Position numbers and translations under genes: made by a program. The notes beneath the pieces were generated by a model. The model searched no databases. It saw only the letters and a list, made by a program, of their open reading frames with translations, and was not told the DNA's origin. From Candidatus Aminicenantota bacterium (GTDB taxonomy: Bacteria; Acidobacteriota; Aminicenantia; Aminicenantales; Aminicenantaceae): a stretch of DNA of 15,762 nt. Position 1 is the stretch's first letter; the number at the start of each line of letters is the position of its first letter. Location of the stretch: NCBI GenBank assembly GCA_016926925.1, contig JAFGNQ010000082.1, positions 1 through 15,762 of the forward strand. Reading direction: 5' to 3'. Below, in pieces: positions 1 to 6,505 of the stretch.

Positions 1-2
1 CA

Positions 3-509
3 AAAAAACTTATGCAGATCCGGCGAGGATGGTATCTGATTGCTGAACCTTACCGTTCCCGTGCAATTCCTCCCTCAGTAATCGCCAATAGAGTAGTGGC
101 TCCATCCTACCTCTCGTTGGAATGGGCTCTTTCCTTCTATGGAATCATCCCGGAGGAGACTCCTAATCCCACATCTGTAACTACAGCTCGTGCTGAAGAT
201 TTCCAGGCTGCTGGACGTCTTTTTATTTACCGCCATATCAAGCCCAGTTATTTTAAGGGATATTCCAGAATGAAATACGATGACCATGAAATCTTGATCG
301 CTTTGCCGGAAAAAGCTCTATGGGATAAGCTTTATCTATATCTCCGCGGCTGCAGCTTTTCCATCCGATGGTTGGAAGAACTCCGGCTGCAAAATCTTGA
401 GGAATTCGATCTTTCCCAATGGAAGGAGTACACGATGATGACTCCTTTAGCCTCTCTTCACCGAGCATCATTACTAGTGGTTGATTATATTCAGGAGATC
501 CGCCGTTGA
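3..509 (+). CDS. AbiEi-like antitoxin/transcriptional regulator (5' end outside window)
   Basis: Antitoxin of a type IV AbiE toxin-antitoxin pair, expected to repress its own operon and counter the AbiEii nucleotidyltransferase. The reading frame is open from the window edge, and the first visible residues (K-L-M-Q-I-R-R-G-W-Y-L-I) look like the wing of a winged helix, as in the family pattern rkGlY. The first ATG at 12 is therefore probably internal and the helix-turn-helix lies upstream. The rest matches the AbiEi C-terminal layout: S-Y-L-S-L-E-W-A-L near residue 35, then an I-A-L-P-E-K-A-L-W-D-K-L block. The stop overlaps the start of the next gene by 4 bases (TTGA), the usual coupling in AbiE operons. 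The family call rests on pattern recognition plus the partner gene. Confidence 0.82.
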   Translation, partial: KKLMQIRRGWYLIAEPYRSRAIPPSVIANRVVAPSYLSLEWALSFYGIIPEETPNPTSVTTARAEDFQAAGRLFIYRHIKPSYFKGYSRMKYDDHEILIALPEKALWDKLYLYLRGCSFSIRWLEELRLQNLEEFDLSQWKEYTMMTPLASLHRASLLVVDYIQEIRR

Positions 510-1303
510 GAGACATCGCATTGCAGATTGCAAGAGAATCTAAAGGAGCGCAGAGACATGTCCTCCGAGAATACCTCCAGAATTACCTTCTTTTTTTGAT
601 GCAGAAGACGAAAATGAATGAATTCCTGTTTTTCGTAGGGGGGACAGCTCTCCGCTTCCTTTACAGGATCCGCCGGTACTCAGAGGACCTTGATTTTACA
701 GCAGGGAAGGAATGGATGAGTTCCAGCTTGAAGCTCTTCACGGATAAAATCGATCGTGAGCTTGAACGGGCTGGCTATGATATGACCATAAGCTTAAAAG
801 ATGATAAGCCGGTGCAACGTATGATGGTCCGATTCGCTGGATTGTTGTATGAGCTAGGATTGTCCGGGCGGAAAAATGAGAATATTTCTATTCACTTAAA
901 AGTCGACTTGAATCCTCCTTTGGGTTGGAAGGAAGAAAGAACAGTTGTTAACATCCATCTTCCTGTATTAATCCGACACTACGATCTGCCCTCTGCCTTT
1001 GCCGGAAAGCTGGCTGCCATTTTGTTAAGACCCTATACAAAAGGAAGGGATATTTTTGACCTTTTCTGGTTTAAATCTCGGTGGATTAATTTGAAACCGA
1101 ACCTAGTTCTTTTGAATAATACCTTGAGGCAGCAAAGATCAGGATTAGAGCAGCTCGAAGAAGATAATTGGCTTTATGTTGTCCGAAGCAAGATTGAATC
1201 TTTGAATTGGCTCAACGTTGAGGAAGATGTATTACCCTTTTTAGAGGCTGAGGATGACCTAATAACTTTTTCTCGCGAAGCCATCTTGACTCTTTTAACC
1301 TAA
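506..1303 (+). CDS. AbiEii/AbiGii-family nucleotidyltransferase toxin
   Basis: Toxin partner of the preceding gene. Family members are nucleotidyltransferases; related toxins modify tRNA acceptor ends and cause reversible growth arrest. The 265-residue product has the diagnostic signature G-G-T-A-L-R (residues 45-50) followed by R-x-S-E-D-L-D-F (57-64), with Asp61 and Asp63 the likely metal ligands. A K-L-x-A-I-L-x-R motif and G-R-D-I-F-D-L-F follow near residues 165-190, as usual in this family. The TTG start at 506 overlaps the antitoxin stop, so translation is probably coupled. The length is normal, so the toxin looks intact. The gene ends about 40 bp before a tRNA-Val 3' fragment, which puts the pair just outside the stacked tRNA-Val islands or in an older outer layer. 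Confidence 0.88.
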   Translation: MRDIALQIARESKGAQRHVLREYLQNYLLFLMQKTKMNEFLFFVGGTALRFLYRIRRYSEDLDFTAGKEWMSSSLKLFTDKIDRELERAGYDMTISLKDDKPVQRMMVRFAGLLYELGLSGRKNENISIHLKVDLNPPLGWKEERTVVNIHLPVLIRHYDLPSAFAGKLAAILLRPYTKGRDIFDLFWFKSRWINLKPNLVLLNNTLRQQRSGLEQLEEDNWLYVVRSKIESLNWLNVEEDVLPFLEAEDDLITFSREAILTLLT

Positions 1304-1341
1304 AAAAAGAGGGAGGAAATTGTTGTGTCTTATTAAAGAAG

Positions 1342-1379
1342 TGGTGGGCGATACAGGATTTGAACCTGTGCCTTCTACC
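1342..1379 (-). other. 3' half of a tRNA-Val-like gene (attachment-site scar, outermost)
   Basis: On the minus strand this reads from the 3' anticodon stem (GGTAG), through a variable loop, a T arm (ACAGG-TTCAAAT-CCTGT) and the 3' acceptor strand (ATCGCCC), to A73 and CCA. No 5' half is present: similarity stops at 1379, at the edge of the anticodon loop. About 30 of 35 positions match the intact tRNA-Val at 11035-11107. The T-stem differences are compensatory (A-C-A-G-G pairs with C-C-T-G-T), so the fragment came from another functional tRNA rather than by random decay. This is what a displaced 3' tRNA half looks like after tyrosine-recombinase integration in an anticodon loop. Confidence 0.78.
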
Positions 1380-1440
1380 CGACACAAATTCCCTATGTTC
1401 GTAAAAGATTGAAAGACGAATTTGGCATCCCCACAGATTA

Positions 1441-2112
1441 TAAAATGGAAAAGACAAAGCAGGCAAAGGAGGACTTTACAGGATCGATGTCCAAACAGGG
1501 GCTGTCGATCCCATCGTTCAAGACGACTCTGGAGTGGTGATCTACTCGCACCGATGGTCGAAAGATGGAAAATCCATTTTCTATACGCGGAGCGATCCGG
1601 ATGAGAAAGGCCCTGCATATTCAAGAAGCTCATATATATATATATATGTCCATGACATCTCAAGCGGCAAGGAAGAAGTCCTTCCGGGATCTCCTTCGGA
1701 TGCCAAAGACATCGACATCTCTCCGGATGGGCAGTGGATTGTCTTTTTGAATCGAACTGCAAAAAGGGTGCTGAGAACCATCAACACCTCAGTTGGAGAG
1801 CCCCGGGTTCTTTATTCCTTTGAGGACATGACGAATGCTGTTATTTCTCCGGCTTGGATTGCTGGGGGGAAGTATGTTCTTTTTCATCGGTATGCAAATG
1901 ATTCCATTGAAGAGGAATCAAAGGAGCTGGTGCGGATCCCTGCAGAGGGTGGCCAGCTTCAGGAACTTGGGTTGAAGATGTCAGAGTTCCGCCACTTCAG
2001 TGTCCATCTTGATGGACGGCAGGTTGTCTTCCATTCCAGAGGTGCAAATAAGGAGTTGCCGGAAGTGTGGGTAATGGAAAACTTCCTTCCCAAAAACGAA
2101 GGCAAGAAATAA
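1441..2112 (+). pseudogene. TolB-like PD40 beta-propeller protein, 3' fragment
   Basis: C-terminal part of a WD40-like (PD40/TolB) propeller protein. The frame is open from 1441, just after an in-frame TAA, and shows propeller strands such as G-L-Y-R-I-D-V-Q-T-G, W-S-K-D-G-K-S-I-F-Y-T-R, I-S-P-D-G-Q-W-I-V-F and a closing P-E-V-W-V-M-E-N-F-L-P tail. In bacteria such tails often belong to long proteins with an N-terminal regulator or kinase domain; no such domain is present. A GTG at 1534 could start a shorter product but would cut a blade. The fragment begins about 60 bp after the tRNA-Val scar, so the 5' part was probably lost in the rearrangement there. A strong terminator follows. Confidence 0.75.
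1632..1647 (+). repeat. (AT)8 dinucleotide tract inside the propeller fragment
   Basis: Eight perfect AT units lie in frame and encode Y-I-Y-I-Y in a predicted beta strand before V-H-D-I-S-S-G. Loss or gain of a single unit would shift the frame. Since the gene is already truncated, the tract may simply be drifting. Confidence 0.8.
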
Positions 2113-2132
2113 GGCTGCAAAAGCGCAGATTT

Positions 2133-2168
2133 AAGGGGATGGCCCTGATTAGGCCATCCCCTTTTTTT
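2133..2168 (+). terminator. Rho-independent terminator after the propeller fragment
   Basis: A perfect 12-bp stem (AAGGGGATGGCC with GGCCATCCCCTT) and a 7-nt loop are followed at once by a T run. It lies 20 bp after the stop at 2112. The preceding A residues make it partly usable in the reverse direction too. Confidence 0.93.
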
Positions 2169-2760
2169 ATCCAGCCTGAATTATTACTTAGAAAAAACTT
2201 CATTTTCTTAGTTTGGGGAGTCCCTGGCCATGATATATTCATAAAAAATGCGGTAAACAATTCAATAATCAGAGATGCGGGAAGAATAGAGACCCGATAA
2301 ATCATAAGGCAAAGGTTTTCTTCTATAAGGATTGGATGGGAGAAATCCTGTGATGCTGAGCAATGAGTGGGCCAAGTTCCTCTGCCAGGGCAAGATAGGG
2401 ATTTCCTTTTTGTGCTTGCGGCAAATCTCTCACCATTTTCCCCATTTTCCACTCACTGACATCCTGGAGTGAGCTTATTGCTCTTGACCATGGTTAGATT
2501 CTTAAATGACTTGACAGGACACATCCAGAGGCTGGGAAACTGCTTTTCTGGCAGTTGAGTCATATGGCTCAGGGTCCATAGGGTTCATCTTGACGGGAAA
2601 GAGCCGAGAACTGAAAAAGCTTGTTCTCTGGTGTTTTAGGCGGATTCCGCTAAGGGTTCTTTTTCCACGGATGATGTCTGTTTTAAACTAACTTAGAAAA
2701 TGGACGGGAAACGGCATGTCCTCCGATAGCATGCGAAAAGAAGAAAACGCTGTGTCCTTG
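2169..2760. other. Gene-poor stretch between terminator and toxin-antitoxin pair
   Basis: No convincing intact gene. On the minus strand, 2487-2323 is open for about 54 codons and contains a protein-like stretch (M-V-R-D-L-P-Q-A-Q-K-G-N-P-Y-L-A-L-A-E-E-L-G-P), but it has no recognised family and no good ribosome-binding site. It may be a decayed gene end. The rest looks non-coding. Confidence 0.5.
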
Positions 2761-3021
2761 TTAGATTTTGCTTTTATAAACATTCTTTCGATGCCCAATT
2801 CTCAGGATAAGAACATCCGGACTTAATATTGCGTAAATAACCCTATATTCCCCAACTCGAAATTTGCGAAGCCCAGCAAATTGACCTTTGAGCGCCGGAT
2901 TAGATTCAGGTTTCTTTGAAAGTTCTTGTTCTATTTGCCCGAGAATACGATTAGCCTCTGATTTCGGCACCTTTTTGAGATCGCGATGCACGGATTTCTT
3001 GTAGACAATATTATAGGCCAA
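2761..3021 (-). CDS. RelE/ParE-superfamily toxin
   Basis: Toxin of a type II pair, expected to be a ribosome-dependent mRNA interferase (RelE) or a gyrase poison (ParE). The 86-residue product has the family order: Y-K-K-S-V-H-R-D-L-K-K-V-P (residues 7-19), an N-P-A-L-K-G-Q-F-A-G-L-R-K-F-R-V-G-E-Y-R-V-I-Y core (41-63) and the C-terminal I-G-H-R-K-N-V-Y. The Arg-rich core and the GHR-x-x-x-Y end favour RelE. It starts with TTG at 3021, overlapping the antitoxin stop by 11 bases, with GAGGAAA about 6 nt upstream inside the antitoxin gene. Toxin and antitoxin are therefore co-transcribed and translationally coupled. It appears intact. Confidence 0.9.
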   Translation of the reverse strand: MAYNIVYKKSVHRDLKKVPKSEANRILGQIEQELSKKPESNPALKGQFAGLRKFRVGEYRVIYAILSPDVLILRIGHRKNVYKSKI

Positions 3022-3229
3022 GAGATTTCCTCAACTCTTTACCAGAAATGATAGCATCACTTTTATCGTGAAGACGGTCTAGTGCCACCTGAAGATCCGC
3101 GAAATCTTCGATGTAGAATTCTAATGCTTTCTGTATGATGAAAGAGCGCGGTCTCTCTGTTTCATTTGCTATACTGTCGAGTTGTTCGGCAAGTTCTTTG
3201 GGAAGCCTCACAGAAATTGCAGTACTCAT
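3011..3229 (-). CDS. Ribbon-helix-helix antitoxin (RelB/CopG type)
   Basis: Antitoxin and likely autorepressor of the RelE-like toxin that follows. The 72-residue product begins M-S-T-A-I-S-V-R-L-P-K-E-L-A, a ribbon-helix-helix strand (about residues 3-10) followed by two helices with R-P-R-S-F-I-I-Q-K-A-L. The C-terminal helical tail is the usual toxin-wrapping part. A longer frame reaches 3331, but the ATG at 3229 is preceded by a strong GGAGGTG at a good distance and restores the normal family length. The promoter and an inverted repeat lie directly upstream. Confidence 0.9.
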   Translation of the reverse strand: MSTAISVRLPKELAEQLDSIANETERPRSFIIQKALEFYIEDFADLQVALDRLHDKSDAIISGKELRKSLGL

Positions 3230-3248
3230 AGAGCACCTCCTGTCATTG

Positions 3249-3268
3249 TTGTATTTCAATGTATACAA
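3249..3268. promoter_or_regulatory. Candidate antitoxin operator
   Basis: Inverted repeat TTGTAT-N8-ATACAA overlapping the -10 box of the toxin-antitoxin promoter. The position is ideal for autorepression by the ribbon-helix-helix antitoxin. Binding is inferred. Confidence 0.55.
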
Positions 3269-3286
3269 AAGAAGCATGTTTGTCAA
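3258..3286 (-). promoter_or_regulatory. Sigma-70-like promoter of the RHH/RelE operon
   Basis: On the minus strand: -35 TTGACA (3286-3281), a 17-nt spacer and -10 TACATT (3263-3258), about 30 bp before the antitoxin start. Confidence 0.72.
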
Positions 3287-3385
3287 GTGCCGTTTTCGAA
3301 ATCTAACGACCGAAATCACGAGCGCTATCAACTGTCCGCTGGAGTTCTTTGTTAGCGGTTCTTCTTCCCTAAACCTGGAGCATGA

Positions 3386-3423
3386 TGTTACTTCTCACAT
3401 TAAAATATCTGACTTCTCACATT
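3386..3423. repeat. Candidate Tn7/Tn5053-like transposon end with tandem 22-bp-spaced repeats
   Basis: ACTTCTCACATT occurs twice (3390-3401 and 3412-3423), exactly 22 bp apart, and the outer copy is preceded by TGT at 3386. Ends that begin TGT and carry spaced transposase-binding repeats are known for Tn7, Tn5053 and Mu relatives. The repeats lie just beyond the 3' end of an ExeA/TniB-like ATPase fragment (stop at 3436), where an element end would be. No matching opposite end was seen. Confidence 0.5.
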
Positions 3424-3435
3424 CACATAACAGAA

Positions 3436-3825
3436 TCAGATGATCTCTGTGGAAGCGATTCTGACATGTTCTGCGGAGACGATCTTGCCTTGTTCCTTTG
3501 CCGCAGCGATGAGAGCACCTCTGGCAAGGTTATTAGCGCGGCGGAGCAGTCCTCCCGAGCCTTGATGGATGGCCAGTATGGCCTCATCGGCAAAGAGCTG
3601 GTTTTTGATACCGGCGATCTCCAGATGGTGTTTGAGATAGCTTGTCATCTCGGTATGCTCGAGACCTTCCAGATGACTTCTGGCCACCACCCGGGAAGCG
3701 ATGGGGCGGGAGGTATGGTACATGAGTTTATCGAGCAGGTTATTCTGGCCTGAGAGGATGATGGGAAGGAGTAAGATATTACGGCCTCTACGGGAACGCT
3801 CACAGGGGGAAGGTGCGCAAGCCAC
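3436..3825 (-). pseudogene. ExeA/TniB-like AAA+ ATPase, C-terminal fragment
   Basis: The clear part begins near codon 17 with L-L-L-P-I-I-L-S-G-Q (sensor I strand of ExeA-type ATPases). It continues with R-P-I-A-S-R-V and the lid region: F-A-D-E-A-I-L-A-I-H-Q-G-S-G-G, then R-R-A-N-N-L-A-R-G-A-L-I-A-A-A. The Walker A and B boxes are missing. Upstream sequence in other frames (to about 3929) does not restore them, so the 5' half was lost by deletion and frameshift. ATPases of this type act as regulators or target selectors beside DDE transposases; the neighbouring repeats at 3386-3423 fit that role. No transposase gene remains. Confidence 0.75.
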
Positions 3826-4199
3826 AGATGGACAAGCATCCCTTCATCATCGTCGAGGAGGAAAGCCCGCGAGTCCCGCGCCGCGGATGGGCAGAGATAA
3901 TCCGCAAGGTTTTGCAGATTATTTTTCATGATCTTTCCTTTGACCAGAGGGAGAAGTCCGGATGATTTTCGGCGTTTTTTATTGTCTCTGCAGCTTATGA
4001 GGCGTTTTCGCCCACCGGGAGCGGCTTCCGATTGTCATTGACCTCTATTTTGTCGTGATTTATATTTCATAGCGATGGTTGAAAGGGTAAATGGCAATTA
4101 TGATGCGCTCCCGGCTACCGCAGCAGAAAAGGAATTTCTTATTTTCTTATTACGGAAAGCGAAGGAAGGGCAGCAAATTATGTTTAGCCCCATATCAAC
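3826..4199. other. Decayed DNA between ATPase fragment and DUF4143 gene
   Basis: No recognisable gene. A minus-strand frame from 3929 runs into the ATPase fragment region out of frame. A plus-strand frame, 4042-4203 with an ATG at 4075, encodes a protein-like 42-residue stretch (N-Y-D-A-L-P-A-T-A-A-E-K-E-F-L) but has no ribosome-binding site and no known family. Its stop falls inside the next gene's -35 box. Confidence 0.45.
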
Positions 4200-4228
4200 T
4201 TGACATCCGTACTATTATGGAATATATT
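4200..4228 (+). promoter_or_regulatory. Promoter of the DUF4143 ATPase gene
   Basis: TTGACA (4200-4205), a 17-nt spacer and TATATT (4223-4228). The predicted transcription start is about 30 nt before the chosen ATG at 4266, which rules out a translation start at the in-frame TTG inside the -35 box. Confidence 0.78.
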
Positions 4229-4252
4229 CCTAAATAGTTATACTATTATGGA
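4210..4252. promoter_or_regulatory. Direct repeat plus palindrome around the promoter (candidate operator)
   Basis: TACTATTATGGA occurs at 4210-4221 and again at 4241-4252, 31 bp apart (about three helical turns). Between and overlapping them is the perfect palindrome GGAATATATTCC (4219-4230), which covers the -10 box. This is a typical layout for a repressor site; the regulator is unknown. Confidence 0.5.
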
Positions 4253-4265
4253 GAAATATCTTGAT

Positions 4266-5426
4266 ATGAAAAAAGTTAAGCGAATACTAAATATAGATAT
4301 TCCTCAAGGAAAATCAGCATTTCTCTGGGGACCGAGAAAAATTGGGAAATCATCTTATCTTAAAAACACTTTTCCAAACAGCTTAATGTACGATTTTTTA
4401 AAAACTGATCTGGCTCTGGAATTAACCAAGAGGCCTTCATTATTAAGAGAGCAAATCCTGGCTAAGGATGAGGGAATTCTCAAGCTTCCCATCATCTTAG
4501 ATGAAGTCCAAAAGGTCCCTCAGATATTGGATGAGGTGCATTGGTTGATTGAAAATAAAGGGCTGAGTTTTATACTTTGTGGATCAAGTGCAAGGAAGCT
4601 GAAAAGAGGAAAGGCGAATCTCCTGGGAGGCCGAGCTTGGAGATACGAGATGTTCCCATTGGTGTCGAGTGAATTAGGAGATATGGATCTGCTGAGAGCC
4701 TTAAATCAGGGCATGATTCCTGACCATTATTTAAAGAATAGCTATAAAAAATCATTGCATGGTTATGTTCGTGACTACTTAAAGGAAGAGGTTTTTGATG
4801 AGGGACTTACACGCAACATTCCGGCTTTTGCAAGGTTTTTTGATGCTGTGGGATATTCACATGGGGAATTAACGAATTTTTCGAATATTGCCCGGGACTG
4901 CGGAGTTGATGCCAAAACAGTAAAAGAATATTACCAGATACTTATTGACACTTTGCTGGGACGGATGGTGGAACCTTATAAAAAGAGACAATCCCGCCAA
5001 GTCATAACCAAGGCACCAAAATTCTATCTGTTTGATGTTGGTGTCGCTGGTAGCATGGTGAAGCGGAATATACCGGAAGAAAGAGGTGAATTATTCGGTA
5101 AGGCTTTCGAGCATTTTATTTTTACAGAGATAGCGGCTCATTCTTCATACAGTGAATTGGATTACAAAATAAACTTTTGGAGGACAAAGTCAGGCTATGA
5201 AGTCGATTTCATTTTAGGTGATGGAACGGTCGCTGTCGAAGTAAAAGGAACAAACAATGTCGAAAATAGAGAAATGCGGGCACTTGCTGCATTCATAGAT
5301 GAATATATTCCACAGAAAGCTTTTGTTGTCTGTAACGAAAGGGAGGAACGTTTGCATGGACAAATTAAGATTCTTCCTTGGGAAAAATTCCTCGAAGATC
5401 TTTGGGGGGGAAGGATCATAGGATAA
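4266..5426 (+). CDS. AAA+ ATPase with DUF4143 domain
   Basis: Member of the widespread AAA_14/DUF4143 ATPases, common in accessory regions and of unsettled cellular role. From the ATG at 4266 the product is 386 residues. It has Walker A G-P-R-K-I-G-K-S-S (22-30), Walker B L-P-I-I-L-D-E-V-Q (74-82) and a sensor-like L-C-G-S-S-A-R (104-110). The C-terminal DUF4143 part contains E-V-D-F-I-L then V-A-V-E-V-K-G near residue 320, a PD-(D/E)xK-like D...ExK pattern. This start has GGAGAA about 10 nt upstream; an ATG at 4248 has no ribosome-binding site. The length is family-typical and the gene looks intact, with its own promoter. It ends 30 bp before the second tRNA-Val scar. Confidence 0.9.
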   Translation: MKKVKRILNIDIPQGKSAFLWGPRKIGKSSYLKNTFPNSLMYDFLKTDLALELTKRPSLLREQILAKDEGILKLPIILDEVQKVPQILDEVHWLIENKGLSFILCGSSARKLKRGKANLLGGRAWRYEMFPLVSSELGDMDLLRALNQGMIPDHYLKNSYKKSLHGYVRDYLKEEVFDEGLTRNIPAFARFFDAVGYSHGELTNFSNIARDCGVDAKTVKEYYQILIDTLLGRMVEPYKKRQSRQVITKAPKFYLFDVGVAGSMVKRNIPEERGELFGKAFEHFIFTEIAAHSSYSELDYKINFWRTKSGYEVDFILGDGTVAVEVKGTNNVENREMRALAAFIDEYIPQKAFVVCNEREERLHGQIKILPWEKFLEDLWGGRIIG

Positions 5427-5455
5427 GGAATAGTGTTGTGGATTTGAAAAGAAAG

Positions 5456-5498
5456 TGGTGAGCGATAGAAGATTCGAACCTCCGACTTCTACCGTGTG
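5456..5498 (-). other. 3' half of tRNA-Val(CAC) (attachment-site scar, inner)
   Basis: This reads on the minus strand from the anticodon loop (CACAC), through GGTAG, the variable loop and T arm, to the acceptor 3' strand, A73 and CCA. Over 5459-5498 it matches 38 of 40 bases of the intact tRNA-Val at 11035-11074; similarity stops exactly after the anticodon-loop bases. The two changes weaken acceptor and T-stem pairing, as expected of a relic. No 5' half exists here. It is in direct orientation with the intact gene and with the scar at 1342-1379. Confidence 0.85.
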
Positions 5499-5746
5499 TA
5501 AAAGGCACAAAAAGAAGAAAATGCGGGAAAAATAAGGGATTTCCCCAGTAGGCTTTCGTGAATTTGACCTTTGGAATCTAAAAGCTTTTCGATATTTTTA
5601 TAGATTTTTCTAGATTCTTGACAAATTTTGGCCACAGTTTGGTCACAGTTATAAATTTTAGAGTTTGATGTACAAGGTATCTGAAAAGAATTTTATATAT
5701 GTCAACGCCCAGTACACAATTTTCATATTTTCTTTATTTGGGCGGT

Positions 5747-5950
5747 CTAATCAAAAAGAGAAATGTTGTCTTTGTAAACAAATAGTCGACCATTTTTAAT
5801 ATTTTGATCTTTTTGCTCTAAAATGCAATCCTTCCAAAATCGTTTTACCAATCGATTTGTAGTTTCTCGAGAAAGGCCGGTTGCCTCTTCAACCTTTTTT
5901 ACATTGACGATTGGCAATTTATAGAAATACTTCAATAACAGCCAAGGAGC
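5747..5950 (-). pseudogene. Fic-family protein, C-terminal winged-helix remnant
   Basis: The translated sequence (L-L-L-K-Y-F-Y-K-L-P-I-V-N-V-K-K-V then A-T-G-L-S-R-E-T-T-N-R-L-V-K-R-F, ending G-R-L-F-V-Y-K-D-N) matches the winged helix that closes many Fic AMP-transferase proteins. The Fic domain and its HPFxxGNGR motif are absent. Upstream the frame meets a stop near 5970 and runs into the end of an IS91-type transposase remnant. Expression is unlikely. The alternative is a free-standing 62-residue DNA-binding protein starting at 5935, but it lacks a ribosome-binding site. Confidence 0.7.
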
Positions 5951-6173
5951 CTTGAAAAATATTCCTCATGTTCCTCAGCTGCCATCAGAAGAACCTGTTG
6001 GACAACTTGGGCTGGAGGTGGCCGTTCAGCGTCAAAGGTGAGCCCGAGGTGGGCGATGATTCTGTCGATGATCTTCGGATCTTCTATAAAAGAGATGATT
6101 CTCATCTGTCCACCACATGAAGGACAACAAAGCGGATCCGCTTCGTAGACCTTGCGGATCTTCCTCAGTGCCT
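5932..6173 (-). pseudogene. IS91-type transposase, C-terminal remnant
   Basis: On the minus strand the frame is open from about 6173 to a TGA at 5934-5932. It encodes R-K-I-R-K-V-Y-E-A-D-P-L, then C-C-P-S-C-G-G-Q-M-R-I-I-S-F-I-E-D and H-L-G-L-T-F. This is the typical zinc-knuckle tail of IS91-family (HUH/Y2) transposases. The catalytic part is missing. The end overlaps the Fic remnant by about 19 bp, which probably marks the old insertion or recombination joint. Confidence 0.75.
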
Positions 6174-6413
6174 ACGAGCGAGGTCAACATATAGCCGAGA
6201 TATACAAAATTGATTTGTGCACAGCCGCTCAGATAGTGGCCATGTATCGGCTGGAGAAGATTTACTAAGAAAGAGGAATCTTCCCGTGATAACTTGATTA
6301 AGATTACGTATGATGCGAAATCAATCCTGATTGAATCTTTGTCCCCAGGTCTGGAACCCGCAGGATATCAAGCCTTGCGATTTCAATTTTCTTACGAGGG
6401 CTAATATCTATTG

Positions 6414-6453
6414 TTGATTGTCAAAATAATTTCATTTTCATCTTGACAATCAA
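6414..6453. promoter_or_regulatory. 11-bp perfect inverted repeat upstream of the XRE-EIIA gene
   Basis: TTGATTGTCAA (6414-6424) and TTGACAATCAA (6443-6453) are exact reverse complements separated by 18 bp, so arm centres are 29 bp apart. The right arm contains the -35 box of the promoter. This is a strong operator candidate, probably for the XRE protein encoded just downstream. Confidence 0.62.
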
Positions 6454-6470
6454 ACTTATAAATGTATAAT
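6443..6470 (+). promoter_or_regulatory. Strong sigma-70-like promoter of the XRE-EIIA gene
   Basis: TTGACA (6443-6448), a 16-nt spacer and TATAAT (6465-6470), both perfect consensus. Transcription should start near 6477, about 30 nt before the ATG at 6506. Confidence 0.85.
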
Positions 6471-6473
6471 GTT

Positions 6474-6485
6474 TAGTAAACGCTT
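6474..6485. promoter_or_regulatory. Motif TAGTAAACGCTT at the predicted transcription start
   Basis: This 12-mer recurs with one change (TAGCAAACGCTT, opposite strand) at 9240-9229 before the eRF1-like gene. Its AAACGCTT core resembles half-sites of LacI/CcpA-type operators. It lies just after the -10 box, where a repressor would act. Confidence 0.4.
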
Positions 6486-6505
6486 GACACTATTGGATCG
6501 ATAAT

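Larger units (their letters stand above)
1342..5458. mobile_element. Candidate outer genomic island between two tRNA-Val 3' scars
   Basis: The segment is bounded by two directly repeated tRNA-Val 3' halves (1342-1379 and 5456-5498). It contains typical accessory cargo: a truncated propeller gene, a RelE/RHH toxin-antitoxin pair, a decayed transposon with an ExeA-like ATPase fragment, and a DUF4143 ATPase. No integrase is visible inside, so it cannot move alone. The scars differ at several positions, so this is an old or composite insertion. Boundaries are inferred from the repeats only. Confidence 0.5.

Noticed and set aside
2323..2487. Minus-strand frame of about 54 codons with a protein-like segment (L-P-Q-A-Q-K-G-N-P-Y-L-A-L-A-E-E-L)
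   Set aside because: No ribosome-binding site, no recognised family and no continuation in either direction. Possibly a decayed gene; not strong enough to list as one.
3390..3423. CRISPR-like or iteron origin reading of the ACTTCTCACATT repeats
   Set aside because: Only two copies and no replication gene. The neighbouring ExeA-like remnant makes a transposon end more likely.
4042..4203. Plus-strand short frame with an ATG at 4075 and a plausible 42-residue peptide
   Set aside because: No ribosome-binding site, and its stop lies inside the -35 box of the next gene. Composition is protein-like but it cannot be tied to a family.
6170..6404. Two adjacent plus-strand fragments in different frames (one with A-E-I-Y-K-I-D-L-C-T-A-A-Q-I-V, one with L-I-K-I-T-Y-D-A-K-S-I-L-I-E-S)
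   Set aside because: They may be one frameshifted gene end, but I recognise no family and see no start signal.
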